Shown here in pieces: positions 43,762-51,736 of a stretch of DNA of 64,000 nucleotides. Source of the stretch: Chachezhania antarctica (GTDB lineage: Bacteria; Pseudomonadota; Alphaproteobacteria; Rhodobacterales; Rhodobacteraceae). Numbering within the stretch: position 1 is the first letter of the stretch; every line of letters begins with the position of its first letter. The stretch spans positions 124,001 to 188,000 of the forward strand of contig NZ_QZEX01000003.1 in NCBI RefSeq assembly GCF_003646465.1. The letters run 5' to 3'. The position numbers were made by a program, and so were the translations under genes. The notes beneath the pieces are model-generated. The model did not search any database, was not told where the DNA came from, and saw only the letters and a list, made by a program, of their open reading frames with translations.

Positions 43762-43802
43762 ACAAAAGAAAAGGTCCCGCAAAGACGGTGCTTCACGAGA
43801 CC
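43762..43802 (-). terminator. Intrinsic terminator of the predicted ctRNA
   Basis: Minus-strand stem GGTCTCG (43802-43796) pairs with CGGGACC (43779-43773) with one G-T pair, and is followed directly by TTTTCTTTT. It is the clearest Rho-independent terminator in the window. Confidence 0.7.
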
Positions 43803-43818
43803 CTGACTTGTTTTTCGC
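43763..43818 (-). ncRNA. Predicted counter-transcribed RNA (ctRNA) between repB and repC
   Basis: On the minus strand a -35-like TTGCGG (43853-43848) and -10-like TAGCTT (43830-43825) are 17 bases apart. Transcription from about 43818 would give a ~55-nt RNA ending in a terminator stem followed by TTTTCTTTT. In repABC replicons an antisense RNA of about this size, encoded in this interval, represses repC and sets copy number and incompatibility. The RNA is predicted from these signals, not observed. Confidence 0.65.
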
Positions 43819-43824
43819 ACTCTC

Positions 43825-43853
43825 AAGCTAGGGAAATGAAACCCGCTCCGCAA
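43825..43853 (-). promoter_or_regulatory. Predicted ctRNA promoter
   Basis: TTGCGG and TAGCTT on the minus strand, spaced by 17 bases, point away from repC toward repB. A shifted reading with TTGGAC as -35 gives a worse -10. Confidence 0.45.
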
Positions 43854-43891
43854 GTCCAAAGTGATTCGCGGGACAGCTAAATTTTGTCTTC

Positions 43892-45112
43892 GTGACAGTT
43901 ATGACAGGATACACCCCCGTAACGCCGTTTCGGCGACCGATGGCGGCTGTCCGGACGAAACCCGTTCCCGCGGGTGACGTGCCGGCCGTCGACAAATGGC
44001 AGGTCCTGCGCGACCTCGCGACCGCACGCCAGGCCTATGGCCTGTCCGACCGTGATCTTGGCGTGCTGCAGGCCCTGATCTCGTTCCATCCCGGTGCGGA
44101 TCTGGGCGGCGCGTCGCTTGTCGTCCACCCGTCGAACCGGTCGATCTGCGATCGCCTGAACGGCATGCCCAATTCCACCATGCGGCGCCACGTGGCCCGG
44201 CTGGTCGATGCCGGCATCGTGGTTCGCCGCGACAGCCCCAACGGCAAACGCTATGCCCGCCGCTACGGCGACGAAAAGATCGCCTACGGTTTCGATCTCT
44301 CGCCGCTCGCCCGCCGTGCGGTGGAGTTCCGGGACGCCGCCGAACAGGCCCGCGCCGACGCCGCCCGCCTGAAGCGCCTGCGGGAAGAGGCCAGCCTGAT
44401 GCGCCGCGACCTTGAAGCGCTCGCCGTCGAAGGCCGGTCCCTCGCGCCCTCTGCGGCCCCGTGGGACGCCTATTCCGACATGGCCGCCCTCACGGCCCGC
44501 GCCCAGCGCCGGAAGCTCTCGGCCGACGAAACAGCAGCCCTGCGCGACCGCCTGTCCGAAGCCCTGACCGAGGTGAAACAGGCGCTGGATCTTGTGGAAA
44601 ACCCAGGCGCCGAAACAGAAGAATTGAGCACCGGACCCGCTGAAAATGAGCAGCACATACAGAGTTCAAATAAGGACTTTAAGGAATCTGAACCCTGTGG
44701 ATCCACGTCCTTGCGCGTGGTTCCAGGACGCGACCGTACGCAGTGCAAAGAAGATGTTAACGTGCCCGGGCCAGAGTGCCCGACGTCCGACGGCAGTCCC
44801 GATCTGCGGGCGGTGCTAAGCCAGTGCAAGGAAGTACAGACCTTCCATGACGGGCCGATCAGATCCTGGCCGGACCTTGTTCGCGCAGCCGGAACCGTCG
44901 CGCCGATGATGGGTATCACGGTCGGCGTATGGAACGAAGCGGTCCGCGACATGGGGGCAGGGCAGGCGGCCGCGGTCGTCGCCGCGATGCTGGAACGGTT
45001 CGACCGGATCCAGTCACCCGGCGGCTATTTGCGGTCCCTCAGCCGGAAGGCGGCAGCGCAGCAGTTCAGCTGCCGGAAGATGATCGCCGCCTTGGAGGCC
45101 CGGGCGGCATGA
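43892..45112 (+). CDS. repC: Plasmid replication initiator RepC
   Basis: A 406-residue initiator if the GTG at 43892 is used; an ATG at 43901 gives 403. The N-terminal two thirds hold the winged-helix DNA-binding region (KWQVLRDLATARQAYGLSDRDLGVLQALISFHPG, NRSICDRLNGMPNSTMRRHVARLVDAGIVVRRDSPNGKRYARR). This is followed by a coiled stretch and a divergent linker rich in Ser/Glu, and the family C-terminal block SWPDLVRAAGTVAPMMGITVGVWNEAVRDMG. In this family the origin lies inside repC. No clear Shine-Dalgarno precedes it, in line with control by RNA structure and the ctRNA. Confidence 0.93.
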   Translation: MTVMTGYTPVTPFRRPMAAVRTKPVPAGDVPAVDKWQVLRDLATARQAYGLSDRDLGVLQALISFHPGADLGGASLVVHPSNRSICDRLNGMPNSTMRRHVARLVDAGIVVRRDSPNGKRYARRYGDEKIAYGFDLSPLARRAVEFRDAAEQARADAARLKRLREEASLMRRDLEALAVEGRSLAPSAAPWDAYSDMAALTARAQRRKLSADETAALRDRLSEALTEVKQALDLVENPGAETEELSTGPAENEQHIQSSNKDFKESEPCGSTSLRVVPGRDRTQCKEDVNVPGPECPTSDGSPDLRAVLSQCKEVQTFHDGPIRSWPDLVRAAGTVAPMMGITVGVWNEAVRDMGAGQAAAVVAAMLERFDRIQSPGGYLRSLSRKAAAQQFSCRKMIAALEARAA

Positions 45113-45113
45113 G

Positions 45114-45129
45114 GTTCACAGTTGTGAAC
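45114..45129. repeat. parS-like centromere site 1
   Basis: GTTCACAGTTGTGAAC: 7-bp inverted arms around GT, two bases after the repC stop. It matches the rhizobial repABC parS consensus GTTnnCnGCnGnnAAC at 9 of 10 fixed positions. Likely RepB binding site. Confidence 0.7.
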
Positions 45130-45139
45130 AGATAGCTGA

Positions 45140-45155
45140 GTTCACAACTGTGAAC
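45140..45155. repeat. parS-like centromere site 2
   Basis: GTTCACAACTGTGAAC: the reverse complement of site 1, 26 bp away centre to centre. With one more base on each side the arms are 8 bp. It again matches 9 of 10 fixed positions of the repABC parS consensus. Confidence 0.7.
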
Positions 45156-45405
45156 TGCCCCGGAACGTCTCGCGAACGAGCCCACGGCAAGAACTGATCG
45201 TGACCGGGTCGTTCGCGCCAACAAGACAGGAGGCCTGACCGGCTCGCGCCAAGAACAGAAGTGACCGTACTCTGAAACGAATTTCGGCCAATTCGCGCGC
45301 ATCGTCCTGAACGGGAAGCAAAACAAGGCGACGGTAGCCCACGTGCAGCCGAAAAACCTCTCCCGAGCGAATGGCGGCCAAGGGCATTGCAACAGGTTCG
45401 TTCAT
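45142..45405 (-). CDS. Small conserved-looking ORF converging on repC
   Basis: An 87-residue frame from an ATG at 45405 (MNEPVAMPLAAIRSGEVFRL) ending CRGLVRETFRGSSQL. It has balanced codons, regular beta-like hydrophobic spacing (VGYRRLVLLPVQDDARELAEIRFRVRSLLFLAR) and no low-complexity runs, so it may be real. An ATG at 45414 adds three residues. G+C at third positions is lower than in neighbouring genes. Its stop codon lies inside parS site 2. No domain is recognised, and expression toward repC is unusual. Confidence 0.4.
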   Translation of the reverse strand: MNEPVAMPLAAIRSGEVFRLHVGYRRLVLLPVQDDARELAEIRFRVRSLLFLARAGQASCLVGANDPVTISSCRGLVRETFRGSSQL

Positions 45406-45722
45406 CGTGACCATCAATGACGGCGCACACCGATGTTCTGGCACCCCACGTCCAAGAACCTTTTTAGGGGGGGCGGCCAGGTGACCGCATCGCTCGACCT
45501 CCGCGCACCGCGGGCCATACGCACCATGGTTCAAGGTGAGGCTTCGGGTTCCGCAGTTGTTCTGGAGGTAGGTTTGCCAAGAGTATTGAAGCGCTCCCAA
45601 GCCCCGAACCCGTTGAGCGGTACATTATCGGACATAAAATGATGCCGACACAAGCGGCGGTTGGCAGACTGACGGTAATGATAAGCGCCGCCACCAGACC
45701 GGACCTTGCCCGCCTGTCAGGG
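45406..45722. other. Intergenic region between replication locus and acyl-CoA region
   Basis: About 320 bases, more A+T-rich than the flanks, with only short frames lacking domains or start signals. It may separate the replication module from the catabolic cargo. Confidence 0.4.
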
Positions 45723-46559
45723 TCACGGCGTCGGCCCTTTGCGGGGCGGTCGGCCGGAATGGGTCCAGTCCGGTGTCACAGGCTCGCGCGGGGCGGTCAG
45801 GGCCTCTTCCGACAGGTACTTGGTCGCGGTCCAGCCGCCGTCTACCGCGAGGATCTGGCCGTTGATCCAGCCCGACGCGGGCGAGGACAGGAACCAGATT
45901 GCCTGGGCCACGTCCTCGGGCCGGCCCCAGCGGGCGGCGGGGGTCATGTCGTGGTTCATGCGGCGGAAGGCTTCGACCTCCAGCCGGTGTTCGGTCATGG
46001 GCGTGGGGATTACGCCCGGCGCCACGGCGTTGGACCGGATGCCCGCCGCGCCGTATTGCGCCGCCATGTGCAGGGTCAGGCCGTTCAGCCCCGCCTTTGC
46101 CGCGGAATAGGCGCCGCCGCGCAGGCCGCCGAGGATGGCATAAGTCGACGAGATGTTGACGATCGTCGCCTCGTCGCCAAAGGCCGTCAGCGCCTCGCGC
46201 GCCAGCCGGAACGGGGCGCGGAGCATGATGTCGAGGAACATGTCCAGCGTCGCGTCGTCGGTTTCGTGGACGGGGGAGGGGCTGCCGATGCCCGCGTTGT
46301 TGACGAGGTGATCGAGCCTACCGAACCTGTCCATCGCGTGGGCCACGGCTTTCGCGGGCGCGTCGTCGGCCGTGATGTCTACCGCCAGCGGGGCGAAGGG
46401 GGCGGGGAGCCCGGCCAGTTCCTCCGCGGCCTTGTCGAGCTTTGCCGGGTCACGCCCGATGCCCACGACGGCCACGCCGTTCTGTAGGAAGGTCCGGGCG
46501 GTGACGAGGCCGATGCCGCTGGAGGCGCCGGTGATCAGGGCCACGCGCTGGTCGGTCAT
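45723..46559 (-). CDS. Short-chain dehydrogenase/reductase (FabG-like)
   Basis: A 278-residue NAD(P)-dependent oxidoreductase. Cofactor motif TGASSGIG at 10-17, NNAG in LVNNAGIGSPSP, catalytic Ser in NISSTYA, and Tyr/Lys in YSAAKAG; C-terminal INGQILAVDGGW. A ~25-residue tail after the usual end (TAPREPVTPDWTHSGRPP) is extra. The ATG at 46559 overlaps the stop of the upstream acyl-CoA dehydrogenase gene. It is the last gene of a leftward operon; oxidation of a 3-hydroxyacyl-CoA is a plausible role. Confidence 0.9.
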   Translation of the reverse strand: MTDQRVALITGASSGIGLVTARTFLQNGVAVVGIGRDPAKLDKAAEELAGLPAPFAPLAVDITADDAPAKAVAHAMDRFGRLDHLVNNAGIGSPSPVHETDDATLDMFLDIMLRAPFRLAREALTAFGDEATIVNISSTYAILGGLRGGAYSAAKAGLNGLTLHMAAQYGAAGIRSNAVAPGVIPTPMTEHRLEVEAFRRMNHDMTPAARWGRPEDVAQAIWFLSSPASGWINGQILAVDGGWTATKYLSEEALTAPREPVTPDWTHSGRPPRKGPTP

Positions 46560-47542
46560 GCCGGTTGCCTTTCGAAAGGCGCCATGGGCGCGGGGAGGGA
46601 GAGCAGATCGCCGGCCAACAGGCAATGGCGCAGGACATGCGCCTGTTTCAGGTACAGCTGCGCGTCCGCTTCGGCGGAAAAGCCGATACCGCCGTGGATC
46701 TGGATGCCGGTCCGGGCGTTTTCCAGCGCGATGCGCGGGGCAAGGCAGGCGAGGGCTGCGATCTGGAAGGCGGCGTCATCCGCGCCGTCGCGGGCGGCGA
46801 TGGCGGCCATGTCGAGCTGGGCCGACAGCATCTCCACCCCGATGGCCATGTCGGCGCAATGGTGCTTGATCGCCTGGAAACTGCCGATGGGCCGCCCGAA
46901 CTGTTCGCGCGTCATGGCGTAATCGACCGCCAGATCGCGGGCGCCGGTGGCGATGCCCAGAAGCTGGGCGGCGCAGAGCAGGGTGTGGAGGCGCGCGGTT
47001 TCCACCTTGGCCCTAAGATCGGTCGACGGATCGGGCAGGGCGGTCAGCCGTGTCATGGATCGCCCGTGGCCCATGGAGGTGACGGGCGCCTGTGTTGCGC
47101 CGTCCAGCGGGCGCAGGGTCAGGCCGTCATCCGCCACGACCAGCGCATAGGTGGTGCCGGCCGGTTCACATAGCAGCGGGCCGTCCGGGGCGGCGATGGC
47201 GGTGCAGACGGTGATCTGTCCCCCGCCGATCCCGGCGGCGAGGTCATCGCGCCCGGCGTCCAGCGCGATCCGCGCGGCGATGGCCATGGCAAGCGCCGAG
47301 GGCGAGACGAGGTGCCGCCCGAAGGAGACATGGAGGAGCGCTTCCTCGACCACGGAAAAACCCGCGCCGCCCGCATCTTCGGGGAGGGCAAGAAGGAAGG
47401 TACCGAATTCGGCCAGGGGTTCCATCGGATCGGTCTGGCCGTCCGTGCGCAGGCGCGCGACGGGGTAGTGCGTGTCCAGCATGGTTTGCGCGGCGTCCAG
47501 GATCTGGCGCAGGTCGTCCGTTGGCGTCAGGTCGAAGCTCAT
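46556..47542 (-). CDS. Acyl-CoA dehydrogenase, small partner subunit (pair A)
   Basis: A 328-residue member of the acyl-CoA dehydrogenase fold, shorter than the usual 380. The C-terminal domain is clear (MTREQFGRPIGSFQAIKHHCADMAIGVEMLSAQLDMAA; IQIHGGIGFSAEADAQLYLKQAHVLR). The middle beta-domain is poorly conserved, as in the non-catalytic or flavin-sharing partner of heteromeric ACADs known from steroid side-chain degradation. It overlaps both neighbours by 4 bases, consistent with tight stoichiometry with the large subunit encoded just upstream. Confidence 0.85.
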   Translation of the reverse strand: MSFDLTPTDDLRQILDAAQTMLDTHYPVARLRTDGQTDPMEPLAEFGTFLLALPEDAGGAGFSVVEEALLHVSFGRHLVSPSALAMAIAARIALDAGRDDLAAGIGGGQITVCTAIAAPDGPLLCEPAGTTYALVVADDGLTLRPLDGATQAPVTSMGHGRSMTRLTALPDPSTDLRAKVETARLHTLLCAAQLLGIATGARDLAVDYAMTREQFGRPIGSFQAIKHHCADMAIGVEMLSAQLDMAAIAARDGADDAAFQIAALACLAPRIALENARTGIQIHGGIGFSAEADAQLYLKQAHVLRHCLLAGDLLSLPAPMAPFERQPA

Positions 47543-48669
47543 GCGCGCGGCTCCCTTGGCAGGCCCAGCATCCGCTCGGCGATGATGTTGCGCTGGATCT
47601 CGGCGGTGCCGCCGGCGATGGTTTCGGAATAGCTTTCCAGATACTCGTGCACCCATTGGCCGTCGGTCAACGCGTCCGGGCCAAGGACATCCATCGCAGC
47701 GCGGTGGATACGCTGCGCCAGTTCCGCGAAGGCCAGCCGCACGACCGAGCCGTCGAAGGGCGTGGCAGGCTCGCGGAGCGCGGTGCGGTAGGACATGGCG
47801 CGGATCGCCGCGGCTTCGGCCCGCAGATCCGCCAGCCGGTCGGCCATGGCCGATCCCGGGGCAGGGGCGGCGCGGGCGATCAGGTCTTCGATCCTTACCG
47901 ACAGTTCCAGTTGCAGCGCCATCGCCGCGGTGCGCCGTTCGAAGCCCAGCGTCGTCATCGCGGTGGTCCAGCCATCGTGGAGGCCGCCCACGACCTGCGT
48001 AAGCGGGATGCGCACGTCGTCATAGAAGACTTCGGCGAAGTGGCTGACGCCGGCCATGTTCCGGATCGGCCGGACGGTGATGCCCGGCAGGGACATGTCG
48101 CAGATCACCCAGCTGAGACCCTTGTGGCGTTTCGATCCCGGTTCGGTGCGGATCAGCAGCTCCTGATAATCCGCTATATCGGCGAAGCTGGACCAGATCT
48201 TCTGACCGTTGATCACGAGGTCGCAGCCATCGACCCGGCCCGTTGTCTTCAGCGACGCCAGATCCGACCCGGCGCCGGGTTCGGAGAAGCCCTGGCACCA
48301 GATCGACCGGCCTTCGAGGATGCGCGGCAGGTGGAAGGCCTTCTGGTCTTCGGTGCCGCAGGCGATCAGCGTGGGGCCGGCGTGGTTCAGCGCGACGAAG
48401 GTACAATCCAGCGTCGAAGGCGCGCGGGCGCGGACGTATTCCTCGTACCACGTCAGCAGGCGACCGGGGGTCAGGCCCTTGCCGCCATAGGCCTCGGGCC
48501 ACGCGAGCCCCGACCAGCCGCCGGCATGCAGCTTTGCCAGCCAGTCCAGCGCGTAGGCACGGGAGGCCTGGCCATCCGGCGGGGCGGGGGCGTGGGGGAC
48601 GTTGCCGGCCAGCCATGTGCGGGCCTTCTGGCGGAAGTCCAGATCCGCGGCGCCTGGGTCCAGTCTCAT
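47539..48669 (-). CDS. Acyl-CoA dehydrogenase, large subunit (pair A)
   Basis: A 376-residue acyl-CoA dehydrogenase. The FAD/substrate loop is IWCQGFSEPGAGSDLASL, followed by DLVINGQKIWSSFADIADY and the C-terminal ETIAGGTAEIQRNIIAERMLGLPR. The canonical YEGT catalytic Glu is replaced by AGGT, as in many heteromeric ACAD subunits where the base lies elsewhere. The start is uncertain: ATG at 48669 or 48693 (MEHTAQAG), neither with a strong ribosome site. It is the first gene of the leftward operon and mirrors the rightward ACAD pair from 48878. Confidence 0.88.
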   Translation of the reverse strand: MRLDPGAADLDFRQKARTWLAGNVPHAPAPPDGQASRAYALDWLAKLHAGGWSGLAWPEAYGGKGLTPGRLLTWYEEYVRARAPSTLDCTFVALNHAGPTLIACGTEDQKAFHLPRILEGRSIWCQGFSEPGAGSDLASLKTTGRVDGCDLVINGQKIWSSFADIADYQELLIRTEPGSKRHKGLSWVICDMSLPGITVRPIRNMAGVSHFAEVFYDDVRIPLTQVVGGLHDGWTTAMTTLGFERRTAAMALQLELSVRIEDLIARAAPAPGSAMADRLADLRAEAAAIRAMSYRTALREPATPFDGSVVRLAFAELAQRIHRAAMDVLGPDALTDGQWVHEYLESYSETIAGGTAEIQRNIIAERMLGLPREPRA

Positions 48670-48849
48670 GCCGGCCTGCGCAGTGTGTTCCATATATTGG
48701 TACGGTGCTCTACCATGATCCTGCGCTCCCCTCGCCCGTCGATGGTGTTCGTTTCCGAGGATATACTTGTGCAATCCATCGGGTCAAGCACGGCGGAGTT
48801 GACAGGCCCATGGCAGATGGTCATGTTCGCGGGGAATTTTGGAGGAGAT

Positions 48850-48867
48850 TGTCCCGACATATGGGAC
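48850..48867. promoter_or_regulatory. TCCC-N8-GGA element upstream of rightward ACAD operon
   Basis: TGTCCCGACATATGGGAC contains the inverted repeat GTCCC-N7-GGGAC and ends 11 bases before the start codon at 48878. The same TCCC-N8-GGA layout recurs at 55462, 57497 and 57684. Confidence 0.5.
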
Positions 48868-48877
48868 GAGTGAGTGA

Positions 48878-50029
48878 ATGGACTTTACCTGGACCGAAGA
48901 CGACGCGGCCTATCGCGCCCGCATCAAGGATTTCCTGGCCCGCGAGCTTCCCGCGAACTGGGACGAAATCGCCCGCCATGGCCCCGGCTCTCCCGAGCAG
49001 ACGGAGTTCAGCCTTGAATTCTGCCCCAAGCTGGCCGCCGAAGGTCTGCTGATCCCGCACTGGCCGGAAGAATGGGGCGGCGCGGCGCGACCCCCGTGGG
49101 AGCATTTCATCCTGGGCGAGGAGATGTGGCGCGCGGGCGAGCCCCGGGGAGGGCAGTACATGAACGTGAACTGGATCGGCCCGGTGCTGATGAAGTACGG
49201 ATCGGCCGAGCAGCAGGCGCAGTACATTCCGCCGATGGCTGAAGGCAAAGCGATCTGGTGCCAGGGGTTTTCCGAACCGGGCGCCGGATCGGACCTGGCC
49301 TCGCTGCGCACCCGTGCGGTGCGGGAGGGCGACGACTATGTCATCAACGGGCAGAAGATCTGGACGTCCTATGCCGGGCTGGCGTCGACCTGTTTCCTGC
49401 TGGCGCAGACGGGCGGGGCCGAGGGCGGGCGGTCGGGCATCGCGATCTTCCTTGTGCCGATGGACACGCCCGGCATCGAGGTGCGCGCGATCCCCAGCCT
49501 GATCGGTCATGGCGACATTCACGAGGTGTTCTTTACCGACGTCCGCATCCCCGTCTCGACCCGCCTGGGCGAGGAAGGGGAGGGGTGGACGATCATTTCC
49601 TACGCGCTGGCCAATGAACGCGTGGGCATTCCGCGCTACGAGATGGGCAGTGCCGAGCTGGATTCCATGGTGGCGGAACTGCAGCGCCGCGGGCAGTTTT
49701 CCGACAGCGTGGTGCGCAGCCGGGCGGCGGCGGCGGCCGCGGCGTGCGAGGCGGCGCGCCTGCAGGTCTATCGCGTGGTCGACGGACGCGCGCGGGGGGC
49801 GGCGCCGGGCAATGAATCGAACCTTGCGCGGGTCGCCGTTGTGGCCGCCGAACAGGCCGTGACGGATTTCGGGATGGATTTCCTGCCGGACGGGTTCTCG
49901 GGCTCGGATCACATGTCGATGCTGTCGCATCACGAACGGGCCATCGTCACCGGCATCGCCGCGGGCGCGGCCGAGATCCAGCTGAACCTTGTGGCCCGGC
50001 GCCATCTGAACCTGCCGAAGGGGGCCTGA
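48878..50029 (+). CDS. Acyl-CoA dehydrogenase, large subunit (pair B)
   Basis: A 383-residue acyl-CoA dehydrogenase very similar in layout to the large subunit of pair A: IWCQGFSEPGAGSDLASL, YVINGQKIWTSYAGLAST, and C-terminal TGIAAGAAEIQLNLVARRHLNLP. The YEGT catalytic Glu is again absent (AAGA). It is the first gene of a rightward operon of five overlapping or near-touching genes. A TCCC-N8-GGA element lies just upstream. It probably forms a heteromer with the next gene product and introduces an alpha-beta double bond into a CoA-bound substrate. Confidence 0.9.
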   Translation: MDFTWTEDDAAYRARIKDFLARELPANWDEIARHGPGSPEQTEFSLEFCPKLAAEGLLIPHWPEEWGGAARPPWEHFILGEEMWRAGEPRGGQYMNVNWIGPVLMKYGSAEQQAQYIPPMAEGKAIWCQGFSEPGAGSDLASLRTRAVREGDDYVINGQKIWTSYAGLASTCFLLAQTGGAEGGRSGIAIFLVPMDTPGIEVRAIPSLIGHGDIHEVFFTDVRIPVSTRLGEEGEGWTIISYALANERVGIPRYEMGSAELDSMVAELQRRGQFSDSVVRSRAAAAAAACEAARLQVYRVVDGRARGAAPGNESNLARVAVVAAEQAVTDFGMDFLPDGFSGSDHMSMLSHHERAIVTGIAAGAAEIQLNLVARRHLNLPKGA

Positions 50030-50030
50030 C

Positions 50031-50951
50031 ATGCGGTTCGACCTGAACGAAGACCAGTCCACCTACGCGACCTTCCTGGAACAGATGCTGGCCGCGCCCG
50101 ACACCGGGTTCCAGCCCGTCGAAGGCTGGGGGCGGTACGATTACGGCACGGCGCTGGACGCGCAGCTGGACGAGAACGGCTTCTTCGACGCGGCGCGGGA
50201 GGAAGAGCTGGGCAGCGTCACCGCAGCCCTGATGGTGTACGAGGCCGCACAGGTGCCGGTGTGCATCGAATGCGCGGCATCGGCCCTGATCCGGCCGTTC
50301 CTGGGGCGCGATGTGTCGCGGCCCTTGGCCGTGGTCGTCGACGACGCGCCGGGGGCGATCCGGTATCTGCCGCAGGCGAAGGGGCTGGTGTCGATCACCG
50401 CCACGGGCGTGCGCTATGCCGATCTGCCCGAGGGGGCGGTGCAGCCTGTCGAAAGCCTTTATGCATACCCGATGGGCACCGTTGACCGGGATGCGCTGGA
50501 CTGGACCGCGCTGGACGTGGACACAGGTGACCTGCGCACGCTGTGGCAGGTGGCGGTGGCCGCGGAACTGGCGGGCGTGCTGAAGGCGGGGATGGATGCG
50601 GTGATAGACCACGTGCGCGAACGGCGGCAATTCGGCCAGCCCCTGGGTGCGTTCCAGGGGGTGCAGCACCGGCTGGCGACGGCGGCGGTCGAGATCGAAG
50701 GCGCCAGGTTGCAGATGCTGAAGGCGGCGCAAAGCCGGTCGGCGCAGGATGCCGCCGCCGCTCTGGGCTATGTGCAGGGGGTCGCCACGCGGATCACCTA
50801 TGACCTGCACCAGTTCATGGGCGCGATGGGCCTGACGCTGGAACATCCGCTGCACCGCTGGTCCTACCGGGCCAAGCTTTTGCGGGCGGATCTTGGCGGG
50901 TCGTCGGCATCGTACCTTGCCTATGCCACCGAACGCTGGGGCGCGGCATGA
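50031..50951 (+). CDS. Acyl-CoA dehydrogenase, small partner subunit (pair B)
   Basis: A 306-residue shortened acyl-CoA dehydrogenase. RRQFGQPLGAFQGVQHRLATAAVEIEGARLQM in the C-terminal domain is the conserved ACAD helix, and HQFMGAMGLTLEHPLHRWSYRAKLL stands where IHGGIG is usual. The N-terminal and middle domains are reduced. It starts one base after the large-subunit stop and overlaps the hydratase gene by 4 bases. It is the counterpart of the small subunit of pair A. Confidence 0.85.
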   Translation: MRFDLNEDQSTYATFLEQMLAAPDTGFQPVEGWGRYDYGTALDAQLDENGFFDAAREEELGSVTAALMVYEAAQVPVCIECAASALIRPFLGRDVSRPLAVVVDDAPGAIRYLPQAKGLVSITATGVRYADLPEGAVQPVESLYAYPMGTVDRDALDWTALDVDTGDLRTLWQVAVAAELAGVLKAGMDAVIDHVRERRQFGQPLGAFQGVQHRLATAAVEIEGARLQMLKAAQSRSAQDAAAALGYVQGVATRITYDLHQFMGAMGLTLEHPLHRWSYRAKLLRADLGGSSASYLAYATERWGAA

Positions 50952-51736
50952 CACGGCTGCCGGATTTTGAAACCCTGCTGCTGGAGCGGAAGGGGCGGCG
51001 GCTGACCATCACGATGGACCAGCCCGAAACGCTGAACGCCTTCGGCGGCAAGATGCATGTCGAGATCGAACAGGCGCTGGCCTTCGCCGGGCAGGACGAT
51101 GGGTCGGACGTGATCGTCGTCACCGGGGCGGGGCGGGCCTTTTCCGCGGGCGGCGATATCGCCCGGATGCAGCATTTCGTGGACCACCCCGACGATTTCG
51201 AGGAGGAAGTGCAGGGTGCCAAGCGGCTGATCTTCACGCTTCTCGACATCGAAAAGCCGGTGATCGCGCGGATCAACGGGCCTGCCGTGGGGCTGGGGGC
51301 GACGATCGCGCTGTTCTGCGACGTGACGATCGCATCGGACACTGCCCGGATCGGCGATCCGCATGTCGCCATCGGGCTGGTCGCGGGCGATGGCGGGGCG
51401 GTGATCTGGCCGCAACTGGTGGGCTTTCACCGTGCCAAGGAATTCCTGCTGACGGGCGAGATCCTGACCGCCGCCAGGGCCGCCGAGATCGGGCTGGTCA
51501 ACCACGTCGTGCCCGAGGCCGAGCTGGACGCCGCCGTCGATGCCCTGTGCGACCGCCTGCTGAAAGGCGCGCAACAGGCGATCCGGTGGACCAAGGTCAC
51601 CATCAATATAGAACTGAAGCGCATCGCGCATGCGCTGATGGATCCGGGCCTGGCATATGAATCGCTCTCCGTCCGCACGGATGAACATGCCGAGCGCGTG
51701 AAGGCCTTTGTCGAGCGGGCGGAGAAGAAGCGATGA
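50948..51736 (+). CDS. Enoyl-CoA hydratase/isomerase family protein
   Basis: A 262-residue crotonase-fold enzyme. GAGRAFSAGGDIARM and PVIARINGPAVGLGATIALFCDVTIAS form the oxyanion hole and CoA-binding core. At the usual catalytic Glu positions the segment reads HVAIGLVAGDGGAV, with Asp in place of one Glu, so hydration, isomerisation or another crotonase reaction are all possible. Coupled by 4-base overlaps to the ACAD upstream and the acyl-CoA synthetase downstream. Confidence 0.9.
   Translation: MTRLPDFETLLLERKGRRLTITMDQPETLNAFGGKMHVEIEQALAFAGQDDGSDVIVVTGAGRAFSAGGDIARMQHFVDHPDDFEEEVQGAKRLIFTLLDIEKPVIARINGPAVGLGATIALFCDVTIASDTARIGDPHVAIGLVAGDGGAVIWPQLVGFHRAKEFLLTGEILTAARAAEIGLVNHVVPEAELDAAVDALCDRLLKGAQQAIRWTKVTINIELKRIAHALMDPGLAYESLSVRTDEHAERVKAFVERAEKKR

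Noticed and set aside
43719-43770. The tandem ACGTAAACGTAAAC just after repB as a centromere
   Set aside because: It is a short direct repeat without two-fold symmetry. The palindromes after repC match the parS consensus far better.
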